64,000 nt of DNA from Agrococcus baldri (GCA_007988785.1 BJUU01000001.1:124001-188000); one strand, 5' to 3'; numbered from the stretch's first letter, positions 24,835 through 33,901 are shown. The notes: a model not told the origin generated them from the letters alone. A program made the numbers and translations.

Positions 24835-25395
24835 TCACTCCTTCTTCGACGCCTGGGCGTCATCTTCCGACGGATCGTCGGCTACGTCTTGTGCGAAATC
24901 CTGGAGCGCTGCCCATCGCGGATCGATGGTCTCCTCCGGTACGAGATCGGTGCCAGGCTCGAGCCGCTCCCCTGTCTCAGGATCGAGTCCTGAGCAGTCC
25001 GGTCGGTCGACCGGCTGGAACGGCAGCGCCAGCACGACCGCGTCCCGAACTACCGAAAGCATGTCGACTGTTTCGTCGACCACGAGGTAGTCGGATTCCG
25101 ACGCACCATCATACGTGAACAGCTCGAGGAAGTCGACATCGACATCCAGGTCGAACTCCGTGAGGCAGCGCGCGCAGGTCGCGAGCGCCGTCACGCCGGC
25201 CGTGCCGGTGGCGAGGATGCCCTCGTGCACGCTCTCGAGGCGCAGGACCAGATCGACGGGCTGCTCGGGCAGCACGACCGCGAGGCCCTCGCCGATCTTC
25301 TCGCCGAAGGGTGCGGTCTCGTAGACCTCGCGCATCTGCCCGGGCTTCCGCACGATGTCGCGCACGGAGATCACGAACGGGTGGGGGGTGGCCAT
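24835..25395 (-). CDS. DUF177 (YceD) family protein
   Basis: A 186-residue homologue of YceD, the conserved partner of rpmF linked to 23S rRNA/large-subunit maturation. The family pattern is seen in a VISVRDIVRKPGQMRE start, a TCARCLTEF segment near residue 92, and a later DRPDCSGLDPETG segment. The C-terminus is acidic and Lys-rich. The ATG is followed by the usual coupled rpmF. TAGACT lies 6 nt upstream, suggesting a leaderless mRNA starting the ribosome-related operon. Confidence 0.92.
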   Translation of the reverse strand: MATPHPFVISVRDIVRKPGQMREVYETAPFGEKIGEGLAVVLPEQPVDLVLRLESVHEGILATGTAGVTALATCARCLTEFDLDVDVDFLELFTYDGASESDYLVVDETVDMLSVVRDAVVLALPFQPVDRPDCSGLDPETGERLEPGTDLVPEETIDPRWAALQDFAQDVADDPSEDDAQASKKE

Positions 25396-25401
25396 GCATC
25401 C

Positions 25402-25407
25402 AGTCTA
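25402..25407 (-). promoter_or_regulatory. Probable -10 element of the leaderless DUF177-rpmF-rnc-mutM transcript
   Basis: TAGACT on the minus strand followed by 6 nt and the DUF177 ATG. The same hexamer precedes ffh and the Mn2+ riboswitch. Confidence 0.55.
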
Positions 25408-25457
25408 GGTGCCGCGCGTCGCATCGCCATCCGTGAGGATTCCTGCTGCACCGGTGC

Positions 25458-25463
25458 CATGAT
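25458..25463 (+). promoter_or_regulatory. Possible -10 element of the leaderless MFS gene
   Basis: CATGAT followed by 6 nt and GTG 25470. The first base is off consensus but the spacing matches the other cases. Confidence 0.35.
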
Positions 25464-25469
25464 GCCCTC

Positions 25470-26897
25470 GTGACAGCGTTGCGCGCAGTGCCCCTCGCCC
25501 TGATCGGCTGGCTCGTGTGCGTCGAGCTCACGAGCGGCGTGCTGCAGGGCTACTACGTGACCCTCACCCCCGACATCGCCAGGCACCTGGGCGTCACCGA
25601 CGCCGACGTCAACTGGTTCGAGGCGGGGCAGCTGCTGCTCTCGGCCCTCATGGTGCCGGTGCTCGCGAAGCTCGGCGACATGCACGGCCACAAGCGGATG
25701 CTGCTGGTCTCGACCGCCATCACCGCGGCGGCGAGCTGGTGGATGGCGTTCTCGGGCGACTTCTGGAGCTACCTCATCGCCTTCTCGCTGCAGGGCGCCT
25801 ACACGGTGTGGCTGCCGCTCGAGGTCGCCCTCATCTTCGACCGCGGCCGCCGCACGGGCATCGCGCCCTCGGCCACCCGGCGCGCCGCGGGCCTGCTCGT
25901 CATCGCGCTCGAGGCCGGCGCCATCATCGGCGCCCTGGGCGCGGCGGCGGCCTTCGGCGCATTCGGCGAGGCCATGCCGCCGACCCTCATCCTCCCGGCC
26001 GCGATGGTGAGCCTCTGCTTCTTCGCGATCCTGTGGGGCGTGCCGGAGTCGGAGCCGCTCCCAGGCCGCTCCCTCGACGCGGGCGGCTTCGTGCTGCTCG
26101 CCCTGTCGCTGCTCACCATCACCTCGGGCCTGACCTTCTTGAAGATCGGCGGGGTGGATGCGTGGTGGGGCTGGGCGGTCATGGCCATCGGTGTCGCGCT
26201 GCTGCTGCCGTTCGGCCGCTGGGTGCTCGGCAGGGACGACCCGGCGATCGACCTGCGCGTCATGCGGCGGCCGGAGATGTGGCCCGTGCAGCTCACCGCC
26301 GGGCTCGTCGGCGTCAGCCTGCTCGGCGCGCAGACGCCGCTCGCCACGTACGCCGGCACCGACCCGAGCCTCGGGTACGGGCTCGGGCTCGACGCATCCG
26401 GCCGCTCGATCCTCATCGGCGTCTACCTGCTCTCGCTCATCGTCGGCGCCGCGGCGCTCGCCGTGCTCTCGGCGCGCGTGCGACCGCGGCTGCTGCTCAT
26501 CGTCGCCGCGACGCTCGTCGGCGTCGGCTACCTGCTGCTCGTGCCCTTCCACCTCGAGGTGTGGCAGGTGTTCGCGTGCATGGCGGTCGCCGGCATCGGC
26601 TCGGGCGCGCTCGTCGGCGCCCTGCCGGCGGCGGCAGCGGCCGCCGCGCCGCGCGGCCAGACGGGCGTCGCGACGGCCATGACGAACACGACGAAGACCA
26701 TCGGCGGCTCGTTCGCCTCGTCGATCTTCGCCATCGTGCTCGCGGTCGGCGCGATCGGCACGGCCGCGAGCATCGGCGGCTACATCGTGGTGTGGATCAT
26801 CTGCGGCGTGACGGCGCTCGTCGCGGCCGTGGGCCTCGTCGCGGTGCCGCGGCTGGCCTTCGCCGACCCCGAGCCGGAGCCGGTGCAGGCCGCCTGA
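25470..26897 (+). CDS. MFS drug/metabolite exporter (DHA2-like)
   Basis: A 475-residue major-facilitator transporter with about 14 hydrophobic helices, which fits the DHA2 drug:H+ antiporter group. Seen are the cytoplasmic loop motif KLGDMHGHKRMLL between helices 2 and 3 (motif A, GxxxDrxGrkr) and the helix-5 region. The long central helices are followed by an ATAMTNTTKTIGGSFASS segment late in the protein. Substrate is unknown. The GTG start is supported by the leaderless-type promoter hexamer. It is divergent from DUF177 and ends 1 bp before the SDR gene on the other strand. Confidence 0.88.
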   Translation: MTALRAVPLALIGWLVCVELTSGVLQGYYVTLTPDIARHLGVTDADVNWFEAGQLLLSALMVPVLAKLGDMHGHKRMLLVSTAITAAASWWMAFSGDFWSYLIAFSLQGAYTVWLPLEVALIFDRGRRTGIAPSATRRAAGLLVIALEAGAIIGALGAAAAFGAFGEAMPPTLILPAAMVSLCFFAILWGVPESEPLPGRSLDAGGFVLLALSLLTITSGLTFLKIGGVDAWWGWAVMAIGVALLLPFGRWVLGRDDPAIDLRVMRRPEMWPVQLTAGLVGVSLLGAQTPLATYAGTDPSLGYGLGLDASGRSILIGVYLLSLIVGAAALAVLSARVRPRLLLIVAATLVGVGYLLLVPFHLEVWQVFACMAVAGIGSGALVGALPAAAAAAAPRGQTGVATAMTNTTKTIGGSFASSIFAIVLAVGAIGTAASIGGYIVVWIICGVTALVAAVGLVAVPRLAFADPEPEPVQAA

Positions 26898-26898
26898 C

Positions 26899-27690
26899 TC
26901 AGCGCTTCGCGCGCAGCTCGCCCTTCGTGACCACCCACGGGTGCGTCTGGGCGACCGGCTTGATGATCGTCTCGTCGACCGAGACGTGGCCGGGCAGCGC
27001 GAGGATGTCGGTCATCACCCGCGCGACGTCGTCGGCCGACAGCGGATCCTGCACGTCGTCGTAGACCGCATCCGCCTTCTCCCGGTCGCCGCCGAAGCGC
27101 ACGAGGCTGAACTCCTCGGTGTGCACCATGCCGGGGGCGACCTCCATCACCCGGATCGGCTCGCCCGCGAGCTCGAGCCGCAGCACGTCGACGAGCTGCT
27201 TCTCGGCCGACTTCGCGGCGTTGTAGCCGGAGCCGCCCTTGTAGGAGACCGTCGCGGCGATCGAGGTGACGACCATCACCTCGGCGTACGAGGCGGAGCC
27301 GTCGGCGCTCGGCGCGGCGGTGGATGCCCGCAGCAGCGGCAGCACCGCATCGATCACGCGCTTCGTGCCGATGACGTTCGCCTCGAACATCCAGCGCCAG
27401 TCGTCGATCGTCGTCTCGGCGAGCTCGGCGGCGCCCTTCGCGCCTCCCGCGACCTGCACCAGGCCCGTCGGGCGGAACGCCGCGGCCGCCTCGGCGAGCG
27501 CGGCGACCGAGGCCTCGTCGGTGAGGTCGGCGGCGAACACCTCGCAGCCGGTCTCGGCCGCGAGCGCCTCGAGCCGCTCGGCGCGGCGCGCGACGGCCAG
27601 CACCCGCCAGCCGCGCGCGACCGCCTGCCGGGCGACCGCCTCCCCGATCCCGCTCGAGGCTCCGGTCACGATCAGTCGCTTCTCGCTCAT
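26899..27690 (-). CDS. Short-chain dehydrogenase/reductase
   Basis: A 263-residue classical SDR oxidoreductase. The nucleotide-binding glycine motif TGASSGIG is at residues 8-15. Other parts are an acidic DLTDEAS segment, VVTSIAATVSYKGGSGYNAAK with the serine and the YxxxK catalytic pair, and EVAPGMVHTEEF. The closest general type is the YdfG-like NADP-dependent serine/3-hydroxy-acid dehydrogenase group, which is only a hint. The start at 27690 avoids a 12-residue non-conserved extension. No operon partner is present. Confidence 0.9.
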   Translation of the reverse strand: MSEKRLIVTGASSGIGEAVARQAVARGWRVLAVARRAERLEALAAETGCEVFAADLTDEASVAALAEAAAAFRPTGLVQVAGGAKGAAELAETTIDDWRWMFEANVIGTKRVIDAVLPLLRASTAAPSADGSASYAEVMVVTSIAATVSYKGGSGYNAAKSAEKQLVDVLRLELAGEPIRVMEVAPGMVHTEEFSLVRFGGDREKADAVYDDVQDPLSADDVARVMTDILALPGHVSVDETIIKPVAQTHPWVVTKGELRAKR

Positions 27691-27827
27691 GCCGCCATGC
27701 AAGCATCGGATGCGCACGCGCGCCACTTGAGGGAGTGTTACGCCGTGCGACGCGGCGCGCTGGCGCCCGCGGCGGGCGCTGGCGCACCCTAGGGGGAAGA
27801 CTTCACCCGCGAGCCGAGGAGAGACCC
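27691..27827 (+). other. Leader region of metY with a GC-rich hairpin
   Basis: This 137-bp divergent region between the SDR gene and metY contains GCGCCCG-CGG-CGGGCGC, a short perfect hairpin, about 60 nt before the metY start. It is followed by CCCTAGGGGGA. I see no match to the known SAM riboswitch cores. It may hold the promoters of both genes, but no confident boxes were found. Confidence 0.35.
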
Positions 27828-29147
27828 ATGAGCGACTGGAAGTTCGAGACCCTGCAGGTGCACGCGGGCGCGCAGCCCGACCCCACCACCAAGGCGCGCA
27901 TCACGCCCGTCTACCGCACCACCAGCTACGTGTTCGACGACGCCGACCACGCGGCCCGCCTGTTCGGCCTCGCCGAGTTCGGCAACATCTACTCGCGCAT
28001 CATGAACCCGACGAACGACGTCGTCGAGCAGCGCCTCGCCGCGCTCGAGGGGGGCAGCGCCGCCCTCCTGCTCGCATCCGGCCAGTCGGCGACCACCTAC
28101 GCGCTGCTCAACATCGCGCAGGCCGGCGACCACGTGGTGTCGTCCTCGTCGATCTACGGCGGCACCTACAACCTGTTCAACTTCACGCTGCGCAAGCTCG
28201 GCGTCGAGGTGACCTTCGTCGAGGATCAGGACGACCTCGACGAGTGGCGCCGCGCCATCCGCCCCAACACCAAGGCGCTGTTCGGCGAGACGATCGGCAA
28301 CCCGCGCATCAACCTGCTCGACATCGCCGGCGTCTCCGCCGTCGCGCACGAGGCGGGCGTGCCGCTCATCGTCGACAACACGATCGCCACCCCCTACCTC
28401 ATCCGCCCGCTCGAGCACGGTGCCGACATCGTCGTGCACTCGGCGACGAAGTTCCTCGGCGGCCACGGCTCGGTCGTCGCGGGCGCCATCGTCGACGGCG
28501 GGAGGTTCGCGTGGTCCGAGAGCGACAAGTTCCCGGGCCTGACGACCCCCGACGACTCGTACCACGGCGTCACGTTCACCGAGGCGCTCGGCGACGGCAT
28601 CGCGTACATCATCAAGGCGCGCGTCACGCTGCTGCGCGACGTGGGCGCATCCGCCTCCCCCGACTCGGCCTGGCAGCTGCTGCAGGGCATCGAGACCCTC
28701 TCGCTGCGCCTCGACCGCCACGTCGCGAACGCCACGCAGGTCGCGCAGTTCCTCGAGGCGCACCCGCAGATCGCCCAGGTGCACTACGCGGGCCTCCCCT
28801 CGAGCCCGTGGCACGAGCGCGGCACGCAGCTCGCGCCCAAGGGCACGGGCGCGGTGCTCTCGTTCGAGCTGGTCGGCGGCGTCGAGGCCGGCAAGGCGCT
28901 CGTCGAGTCGCTCGAGCTCTTCAGCCACCTCGCCAACATCGGCGACGTGCGCTCGCTCGTCATCCACCCGGCGTCGACCACGCACGCGCAGCTGAGCCCC
29001 GAGCAGCAGCTCACCGCCGGCGTCACGCCCGGGCTCGTGCGCCTGTCGGTCGGCATCGAGCACGTCGACGACCTGATCGCCGACCTCGGGCGCGGCCTCG
29101 AGGCCGCGGCGGCCCGAGCGAGCGCGGCAGAGCCCGCGAACGCCTGA
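27828..29147 (+). CDS. metY: O-acetylhomoserine sulfhydrylase (aminocarboxypropyltransferase)
   Basis: A 439-residue PLP enzyme that makes homocysteine from O-acetylhomoserine and sulfide, the direct-sulfhydrylation branch of methionine synthesis. PLP is bound to Lys208 in HSATKFLGGHG. The SRIMNPTNDVVEQRLAALEGG start and the LIHPASTTHAQL-like end (VIHPASTTHAQLS) are the family signatures. The ATG at 27828 is chosen over an upstream one because GAGGAGAG lies 6-8 nt before it. metX follows by 22 bp, so substrate supply and use are encoded together. Confidence 0.95.
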   Translation: MSDWKFETLQVHAGAQPDPTTKARITPVYRTTSYVFDDADHAARLFGLAEFGNIYSRIMNPTNDVVEQRLAALEGGSAALLLASGQSATTYALLNIAQAGDHVVSSSSIYGGTYNLFNFTLRKLGVEVTFVEDQDDLDEWRRAIRPNTKALFGETIGNPRINLLDIAGVSAVAHEAGVPLIVDNTIATPYLIRPLEHGADIVVHSATKFLGGHGSVVAGAIVDGGRFAWSESDKFPGLTTPDDSYHGVTFTEALGDGIAYIIKARVTLLRDVGASASPDSAWQLLQGIETLSLRLDRHVANATQVAQFLEAHPQIAQVHYAGLPSSPWHERGTQLAPKGTGAVLSFELVGGVEAGKALVESLELFSHLANIGDVRSLVIHPASTTHAQLSPEQQLTAGVTPGLVRLSVGIEHVDDLIADLGRGLEAAAARASAAEPANA

Positions 29148-29169
29148 CGACGAGCGAGCGGCGGGCACC

Positions 29170-30378
29170 GTGGACTGGCAGCTGAGCGACGACGCGCAGC
29201 CGGCCTCCAGGGTGCCCGCCGCCCGCCTGCTCGAGTCGGCCCCCGAGCGCGCCCCGGTGCCCGTCACGGGCGCCTGGCGGCCGGGCGACGACCCGGGCGA
29301 GCGGCGCTTCGCCCGCATCGGCGACCTCGACGCGGAGGCGGGCGGCACGATCGCGGATGCCGTGGTCGCCTACGAGACCTGGGGCACGCTCAACGAGGCG
29401 CGCGACAACGCGGTGCTCGTGCTGCACGCGCTCACCGGCGACAGCCATCTGCGCGGCCCCGCCGGGCCCGGCCACGCGACCGCCGGCTGGTGGGAGGAGG
29501 TCGTCGGCCCCGGCCTCGCGATCGACACCGACCGCCACTACGTCGTCGCGCCCAACATGCTCGGCGGCTGCCAGGGCTCCACCGGTCCCGCCTCGCTCGC
29601 GCCCGACGGCGCCGAGTGGGGCTCCCGCTTCCCGCGCGTGACGGTGCGCGACCAGGTCGAGGCGCAGCGGCGGCTCGCAGACCGGCTCGGCGTCGGGCGC
29701 TGGCATGCGGTCGTGGGCGGCTCGATGGGCGGCATGCACGCGCTCGAGTGGGCGGTGACGCATCCCGAGCGGGTGGCCGCGACCGCGCTGCTCGCGAGCA
29801 ACGCCGCCACGAGCGCCGACCAGATCGCCCAGAACACCCTGCAGATCGAGGCGGTCACGAGCGACGCCGGCTGGCTGGGCGGCGACTTCTACGACCTGCC
29901 CGGGCACGCGGGCCCCGCGCGCGGCCTCGCCCTGGCACGCCGCATGGCGATGCTCGGCTACCGCTCGCAGCAGGAGCTCAACGAGCGCTTCCAGCGCGAG
30001 TGGCAGTCGAGCGTCGACCCGCTCGCGGGCGGGCGGTTCCAGGTGGAGTCGTACCTCGACGTGCACGGCAACCGCTTCACCCGCCGCTTCGACGCCGGCT
30101 CCTACGTGCGGCTCGTCGACGCCATGTCGACGCACGACGTCGGCCGCGGCCGCGGCGGTGTCGAGGCGGCGCTCGAGCGCATCACCTCACCGACGCTCGT
30201 CGTCGGCATCTCCAGCGACCGGCTCTTCCCCGTCGCCGATCAGCAGCGGCTGGCCGCCGGCATCCCCACGAGCACCTCCGGCGACGAGCCGGTCGTGCTC
30301 GAGAGCGGCTTCGGGCACGACGCCTTCCTCATCGAGTCCGGCCGCGTGCGCGACCTGCTCGCGACGCTCATCGCCTGA
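29170..30378 (+). CDS. metX: Homoserine O-acetyltransferase
   Basis: A 402-residue alpha/beta-hydrolase-fold enzyme that transfers acetyl from acetyl-CoA to homoserine. The nucleophile is Ser185 in GGSMGG and the catalytic His is His383 in GFGHDAF; the aspartate lies in GISSDRLFP near residue 345. The upstream core holds LVLHALTGDSH and NMLGGCQGSTGP. The GTG start is 22 bp behind metY, giving a metY-metX operon. The last 190 bp overlap an opposite-strand membrane-protein gene. Confidence 0.95.
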   Translation: MDWQLSDDAQPASRVPAARLLESAPERAPVPVTGAWRPGDDPGERRFARIGDLDAEAGGTIADAVVAYETWGTLNEARDNAVLVLHALTGDSHLRGPAGPGHATAGWWEEVVGPGLAIDTDRHYVVAPNMLGGCQGSTGPASLAPDGAEWGSRFPRVTVRDQVEAQRRLADRLGVGRWHAVVGGSMGGMHALEWAVTHPERVAATALLASNAATSADQIAQNTLQIEAVTSDAGWLGGDFYDLPGHAGPARGLALARRMAMLGYRSQQELNERFQREWQSSVDPLAGGRFQVESYLDVHGNRFTRRFDAGSYVRLVDAMSTHDVGRGRGGVEAALERITSPTLVVGISSDRLFPVADQQRLAAGIPTSTSGDEPVVLESGFGHDAFLIESGRVRDLLATLIA

Positions 30379-31554
30379 GAGCGCGAACGGGCCGCGCCTC
30401 GCCGCCCGCACGAGCATCCACACCGCCCCCACCAGGATGCCGACGTGCACCAGGTTGCGGGCCGTCAGCAGCAGCACCCCGAAGGGCTCTGCGAGCACGA
30501 GCGCGTCGTAGGTCCACGGGAACTGCAGCTGCGTCAGCAGCGCCACGAGGCCGATCGCGCCCGCCCCGATCCAGTGGCGCCTGGCGCCGAGCTCGGCCAG
30601 CAGCAGCGCCGGCAGCGTCAGCCACAGCACGAACTGCGGCGAGCCCACCTTGTTCGTGACGATCATGGCCGCGACGAGCGCGACCGCGAGCCACACGATC
30701 GCCTCGCGCCCGTGCGAGCGGCGCACCGCCAGCACGCCGAGCGCGCACAGCGCCACGACCGCGCCGACGAGCACGGGCGTCGCGAGCGCCGCGACCCTGC
30801 CGACGCCCGGCGCGTCGACCTGGAAGGTGTAGATCTGCCTGTCGAAGTACACGTGGGCGTCGCCCAGCCACGCCTGCCACAGGTACGGCGTCGCGGCGAC
30901 CGCCTCGATCTGCAGGCCGCGATCCTCCTGCTGCAGCAGGAACGACAGTGCGTGCTGCGAGCCCAGCAGCGCCGCGACCACCAGCACCGCCGCCGAGACG
31001 AGCGCGCCGGCGGCGAGGATCCGCAGCCGCTCGCGGCGTGCGATGAGCAGCGCCAGGTACAGCACGCCGGGCCACACCTTCATCCACGCGCCGATCGTGA
31101 ACGCGGCGGCCGCCCAGCCGGGCCGCTCGCCGCGCAGCACCGCGAGCCCGATGATGCACACGGCCACCGCGACGGTGTCGATGCGGCCGAGCGCGACCGG
31201 GCCGAGCGCGAGCTGCAGCCCCAGCCAGGCCCACGCGAGCACGTGCCCTCGCGGCACGCGCAGCAGCAGGGCGAGGGCGACCGCGTCGAGCGCCGTGACC
31301 ATCAGCATCCACACGATCGGCAGCGCATCCGGCCCCAGCACGTTCGAGAGCAGGATGGGCGCCCACGCCAGCAGCGGGTACACCCACTCGACGTCGATGC
31401 CGAGCCACTGGCCGGCGAGGCCCTGCTCGACCCAGAAGGGGTACACGTTGCGCACGTCGCCGTACGCGTCGGAGACGCTCGGCACGTTCAGGATCGCGAG
31501 CAGGGCGTGCACACCGCCGAACGCGAGCCACAGCCACGCGCGGTCGCGCGTCAG
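30187..31554 (-). CDS. GT87-like polyprenyl-phosphate-dependent mannosyltransferase (membrane protein)
   Basis: A polytopic protein of about 455 residues. After a short N-terminus come around ten helices, with the early loop SVSDAYGDVRNVYPFWVEQG (aspartates as in GT-C enzymes), GAWMKVWPGVLY, and TNKVGSPQFVLWLTLPALLL. These are characteristic of actinobacterial GT87 mannosyltransferases of lipoglycan synthesis. The start is unusual: no ATG, GTG or TTG precedes the first helix, and CTG at 31554 overlaps the TGA of the upstream gene (CTGA). The alternative GTG at 31512 would cut into the first helix. The frame remains open for 190 bp into metX on the other strand, and that polar tail may or may not be real. 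Confidence 0.72.
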   Translation of the reverse strand: MTRDRAWLWLAFGGVHALLAILNVPSVSDAYGDVRNVYPFWVEQGLAGQWLGIDVEWVYPLLAWAPILLSNVLGPDALPIVWMLMVTALDAVALALLLRVPRGHVLAWAWLGLQLALGPVALGRIDTVAVAVCIIGLAVLRGERPGWAAAAFTIGAWMKVWPGVLYLALLIARRERLRILAAGALVSAAVLVVAALLGSQHALSFLLQQEDRGLQIEAVAATPYLWQAWLGDAHVYFDRQIYTFQVDAPGVGRVAALATPVLVGAVVALCALGVLAVRRSHGREAIVWLAVALVAAMIVTNKVGSPQFVLWLTLPALLLAELGARRHWIGAGAIGLVALLTQLQFPWTYDALVLAEPFGVLLLTARNLVHVGILVGAVWMLVRAARRGPFALSGDERREQVAHAAGLDEEGVVPEAALEHDRLVAGGARGDAGGQPLLIGDGEEPVAGDADDERR

Positions 31555-32591
31555 AACAGCCTCCTGGTGGCGTCGCGCACCTCGCCGACGAGCTCCTCGA
31601 TGATGTCCTCGAGGAACAGCAGGCCGACGGTCTCGCCGCTCGCGTCGAACGACCGCGCGATGTGCGCGCCGGTCGAGCGCATGAGCGCCAGCGCATCCTC
31701 GACCTCGGCGTCCTGGTAGATGGAGGCGAGCTGACGGATGCGCTTGGCCGGCACGGGCAGGTCGGCCACCACGTCGTCGGCGCCCAGCACGTCCTTGATG
31801 TGCACGTAGCCGCTCGGCGTGCCCTCGGCGTCGGTGACGACGTAGCGCGAGAAGCCGCGCTCGCGCACGGCGGCCTCGATGTCGGTGGGCGTCGCCCCGG
31901 CGGGCAGCGTGACGATGTCGTCCAGCGGCAGCGCCACGTCGCGCACGCGGCGCTCGGTGAACTCGAAGGTGCGGCTGATCGCGCCCGTCGGATCGAACAG
32001 CAGCCCCTCGCGCTTCGAGGTCTCGACGATCGTCTCGACCTCGTCGATCGTGAAGGCGCTCGCGGCCTCGTCGACCGGCTGCACCCGGAACAGCCGCAGG
32101 ATGCCGTTGGCGACGGCGTTCATGACCCAGATGACGGGCTTGAAGACGCGGGAGATGAGCACGAGCGGCGGCGCGAGCAGCAGCACCGCGCGGTCGGGCA
32201 CCGTGAACGCCGCGTTCTTCGGCACCATCTCGCCCAGCACCACGTGCAGGTAGGTCACGAGCAGCAGCGCGATCACGAACGCGACGACCGAGACGACCTC
32301 CGGGGCGAGCCCCGTCCAGGCCAGCGGGCCCTCGAGCAGGTGGTGGATCGCCGGCTCGGAGACGTTCAGGATCAGCAGCGAGCAGATGGTGATGCCGAGC
32401 TGGCACATCGCGAGCATGAGGGAGACGTGCTCCATCGCCCACAGCGCCAGCTTCGCTGCCGCGTTGCCGCGGTCGGCGAGCGGCTCGATCTGGCTGCGCT
32501 TGGCGGAGATGACGGCGAACTCGGCGCCGACGAAGAAGGCGTTCGCCGCCAGCAGGATGACGAGCCACATGATGCCCAGCCAGTCGCTCAT
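31551..32591 (-). CDS. DUF21/CBS-domain (CNNM/CorC-like) membrane protein, second paralogue
   Basis: A 346-residue protein with an N-terminal DUF21 transmembrane domain (about 1-190, four helices, with the GEMVPKNAAFTVPDRA motif) and two CBS domains (about 205-335). Proteins of this type (YhdP/YrkA/PaeA, formerly hemolysin C) are proposed Mg2+ or Co2+ transporters or regulators. The C-terminal CorC/HlyC domain of the longer paralogue is absent. The ATG is in a 4-bp overlap with the upstream paralogue, so both are made together and may form a hetero-dimer. Confidence 0.9.
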   Translation of the reverse strand: MSDWLGIMWLVILLAANAFFVGAEFAVISAKRSQIEPLADRGNAAAKLALWAMEHVSLMLAMCQLGITICSLLILNVSEPAIHHLLEGPLAWTGLAPEVVSVVAFVIALLLVTYLHVVLGEMVPKNAAFTVPDRAVLLLAPPLVLISRVFKPVIWVMNAVANGILRLFRVQPVDEAASAFTIDEVETIVETSKREGLLFDPTGAISRTFEFTERRVRDVALPLDDIVTLPAGATPTDIEAAVRERGFSRYVVTDAEGTPSGYVHIKDVLGADDVVADLPVPAKRIRQLASIYQDAEVEDALALMRSTGAHIARSFDASGETVGLLFLEDIIEELVGEVRDATRRLF

Positions 32592-33901
32592 CGCTCCTCC
32601 TCCTGCTGCGCTGCCGGGCGGGCGACGTGGCGCACCCTGTCGACGCGACGGCCGTCCATGCGCTCGACGCGCAGCGTGCCGCCCTCGATCTCGACGGTGT
32701 CGCCGACCGCGGGCAGCGAGCCGAGCTCGGCCATGATGAAACCGCCGACGGTCTCGAAGGGTCCGTCGTCGGGGATCTCGATGCGAGCGCGCTCGCGCAG
32801 CTCGTCGGGCCGGAACTCGCCCGGGAAGGTCACCCAGCCGGGCCCCTGGATGACGTCGACGTGCATCCGGTCGTGCTCATCGGCGACCTCGCCGACGACC
32901 TCCTCGACGAGATCCTCGAGGGTCGCGATGCCGGCCGTGCCGCCATACTCGTCGACGACGATCGCGAGCTGGTAGCCGCTCTCCTTGAGGTCGGAGAGCA
33001 GCGCGTCGAGATGCACCGACTCCGGCACCCGGTGCGGATCCTCGGCGATGGCGGCGACCGGCACGTCGGCGCGGCGCTCGCGCGGCACCGAGATGGCCTG
33101 CTTCACGTGCGCGACGCCGATCACCTCGTCGAGGTCGCCGTCGATGACCGGGAAGCGCGACAGGCCCGTGCGGTGCGCGAGCGTGACGAGGTCGGCGACC
33201 GAGTCGCTGCGCTCGATCGCCTCGACGCGCGGGCGGGGCGTCATGACGTCGCCGGCCGAGAGCTCCGAGAAGCGCAGTGTGCGCGAGAGCAGGGTCGCCG
33301 CGTCGACGTCGAGCGCACCCTCCAGGGCGCTGCGGCGCACGAGCGTCGAGAGCTCCTCGGCGGTGCGCGCGCCCGAGAGCTCCTCCTTCGGCTCGATGCC
33401 GATCGAGCGCAGGATGCCGTTCGCCGAGCCGTTGAGCGCGAGCACGGCGGGCTTGAAGATCGCGGTGAACGCGCGCTGGAAGGGCGTGACGCCGATCGCG
33501 GTGCCGAGCGGCTTCGCGAGCGCGAGGTTCTTGGGCACGAGCTCGCCGACGATCATCGACAGGATCGTCGCGCCGGTCATGGCGATGACGCTCGAGGCCG
33601 GTCCGGCGACGCCCTCGGCGAGCCCCCAGGACACGAGCACGGGGCTCAGCAGCCGCGAGATCGCGGGCTCCATCGTGTAGCCCGTCAGCAGCGTCGTCAG
33701 GGTGATGCCGAGCTGCGCGCTCGAGAGGTGCGTCGAGGTCTGCTTGAGCGCCTTGATGGTGCCGTCGAGGCGGGTCTCGCCGCGATCGCGCCGCGCTTCG
33801 ACCTCCGAGCGGTCGAGGTTCACCAGCGCGAACTCGCTGGCGACGAAGAGGCCGGTTCCGATCGTCAGGATGACGCCGATGGAGATGAGGATGAGGTCCA
33901 T
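32588..33901 (-). CDS. DUF21/CBS/CorC_HlyC membrane protein, first paralogue
   Basis: A 437-residue member of the same family. DUF21 occupies about 1-195 with the GELVPKNLALAKP motif, followed by a pair of CBS domains (about 210-340) and the CorC/HlyC C-terminal domain (about 350-430) with VDEYGGTAGIATLEDLVEEVVGE between them. It is the first gene of a two-gene operon. The two-protein arrangement is common in actinobacteria. A role in divalent-cation transport is established for relatives, not shown here. Confidence 0.91.
   Translation of the reverse strand: MDLILISIGVILTIGTGLFVASEFALVNLDRSEVEARRDRGETRLDGTIKALKQTSTHLSSAQLGITLTTLLTGYTMEPAISRLLSPVLVSWGLAEGVAGPASSVIAMTGATILSMIVGELVPKNLALAKPLGTAIGVTPFQRAFTAIFKPAVLALNGSANGILRSIGIEPKEELSGARTAEELSTLVRRSALEGALDVDAATLLSRTLRFSELSAGDVMTPRPRVEAIERSDSVADLVTLAHRTGLSRFPVIDGDLDEVIGVAHVKQAISVPRERRADVPVAAIAEDPHRVPESVHLDALLSDLKESGYQLAIVVDEYGGTAGIATLEDLVEEVVGEVADEHDRMHVDVIQGPGWVTFPGEFRPDELRERARIEIPDDGPFETVGGFIMAELGSLPAVGDTVEIEGGTLRVERMDGRRVDRVRHVARPAAQQEEER

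Noticed and set aside
27691..27827. SAM riboswitch in front of metY
   Set aside because: No SAM-I, SAM-II or SAM-IV core blocks could be found; only one short GC hairpin is present.
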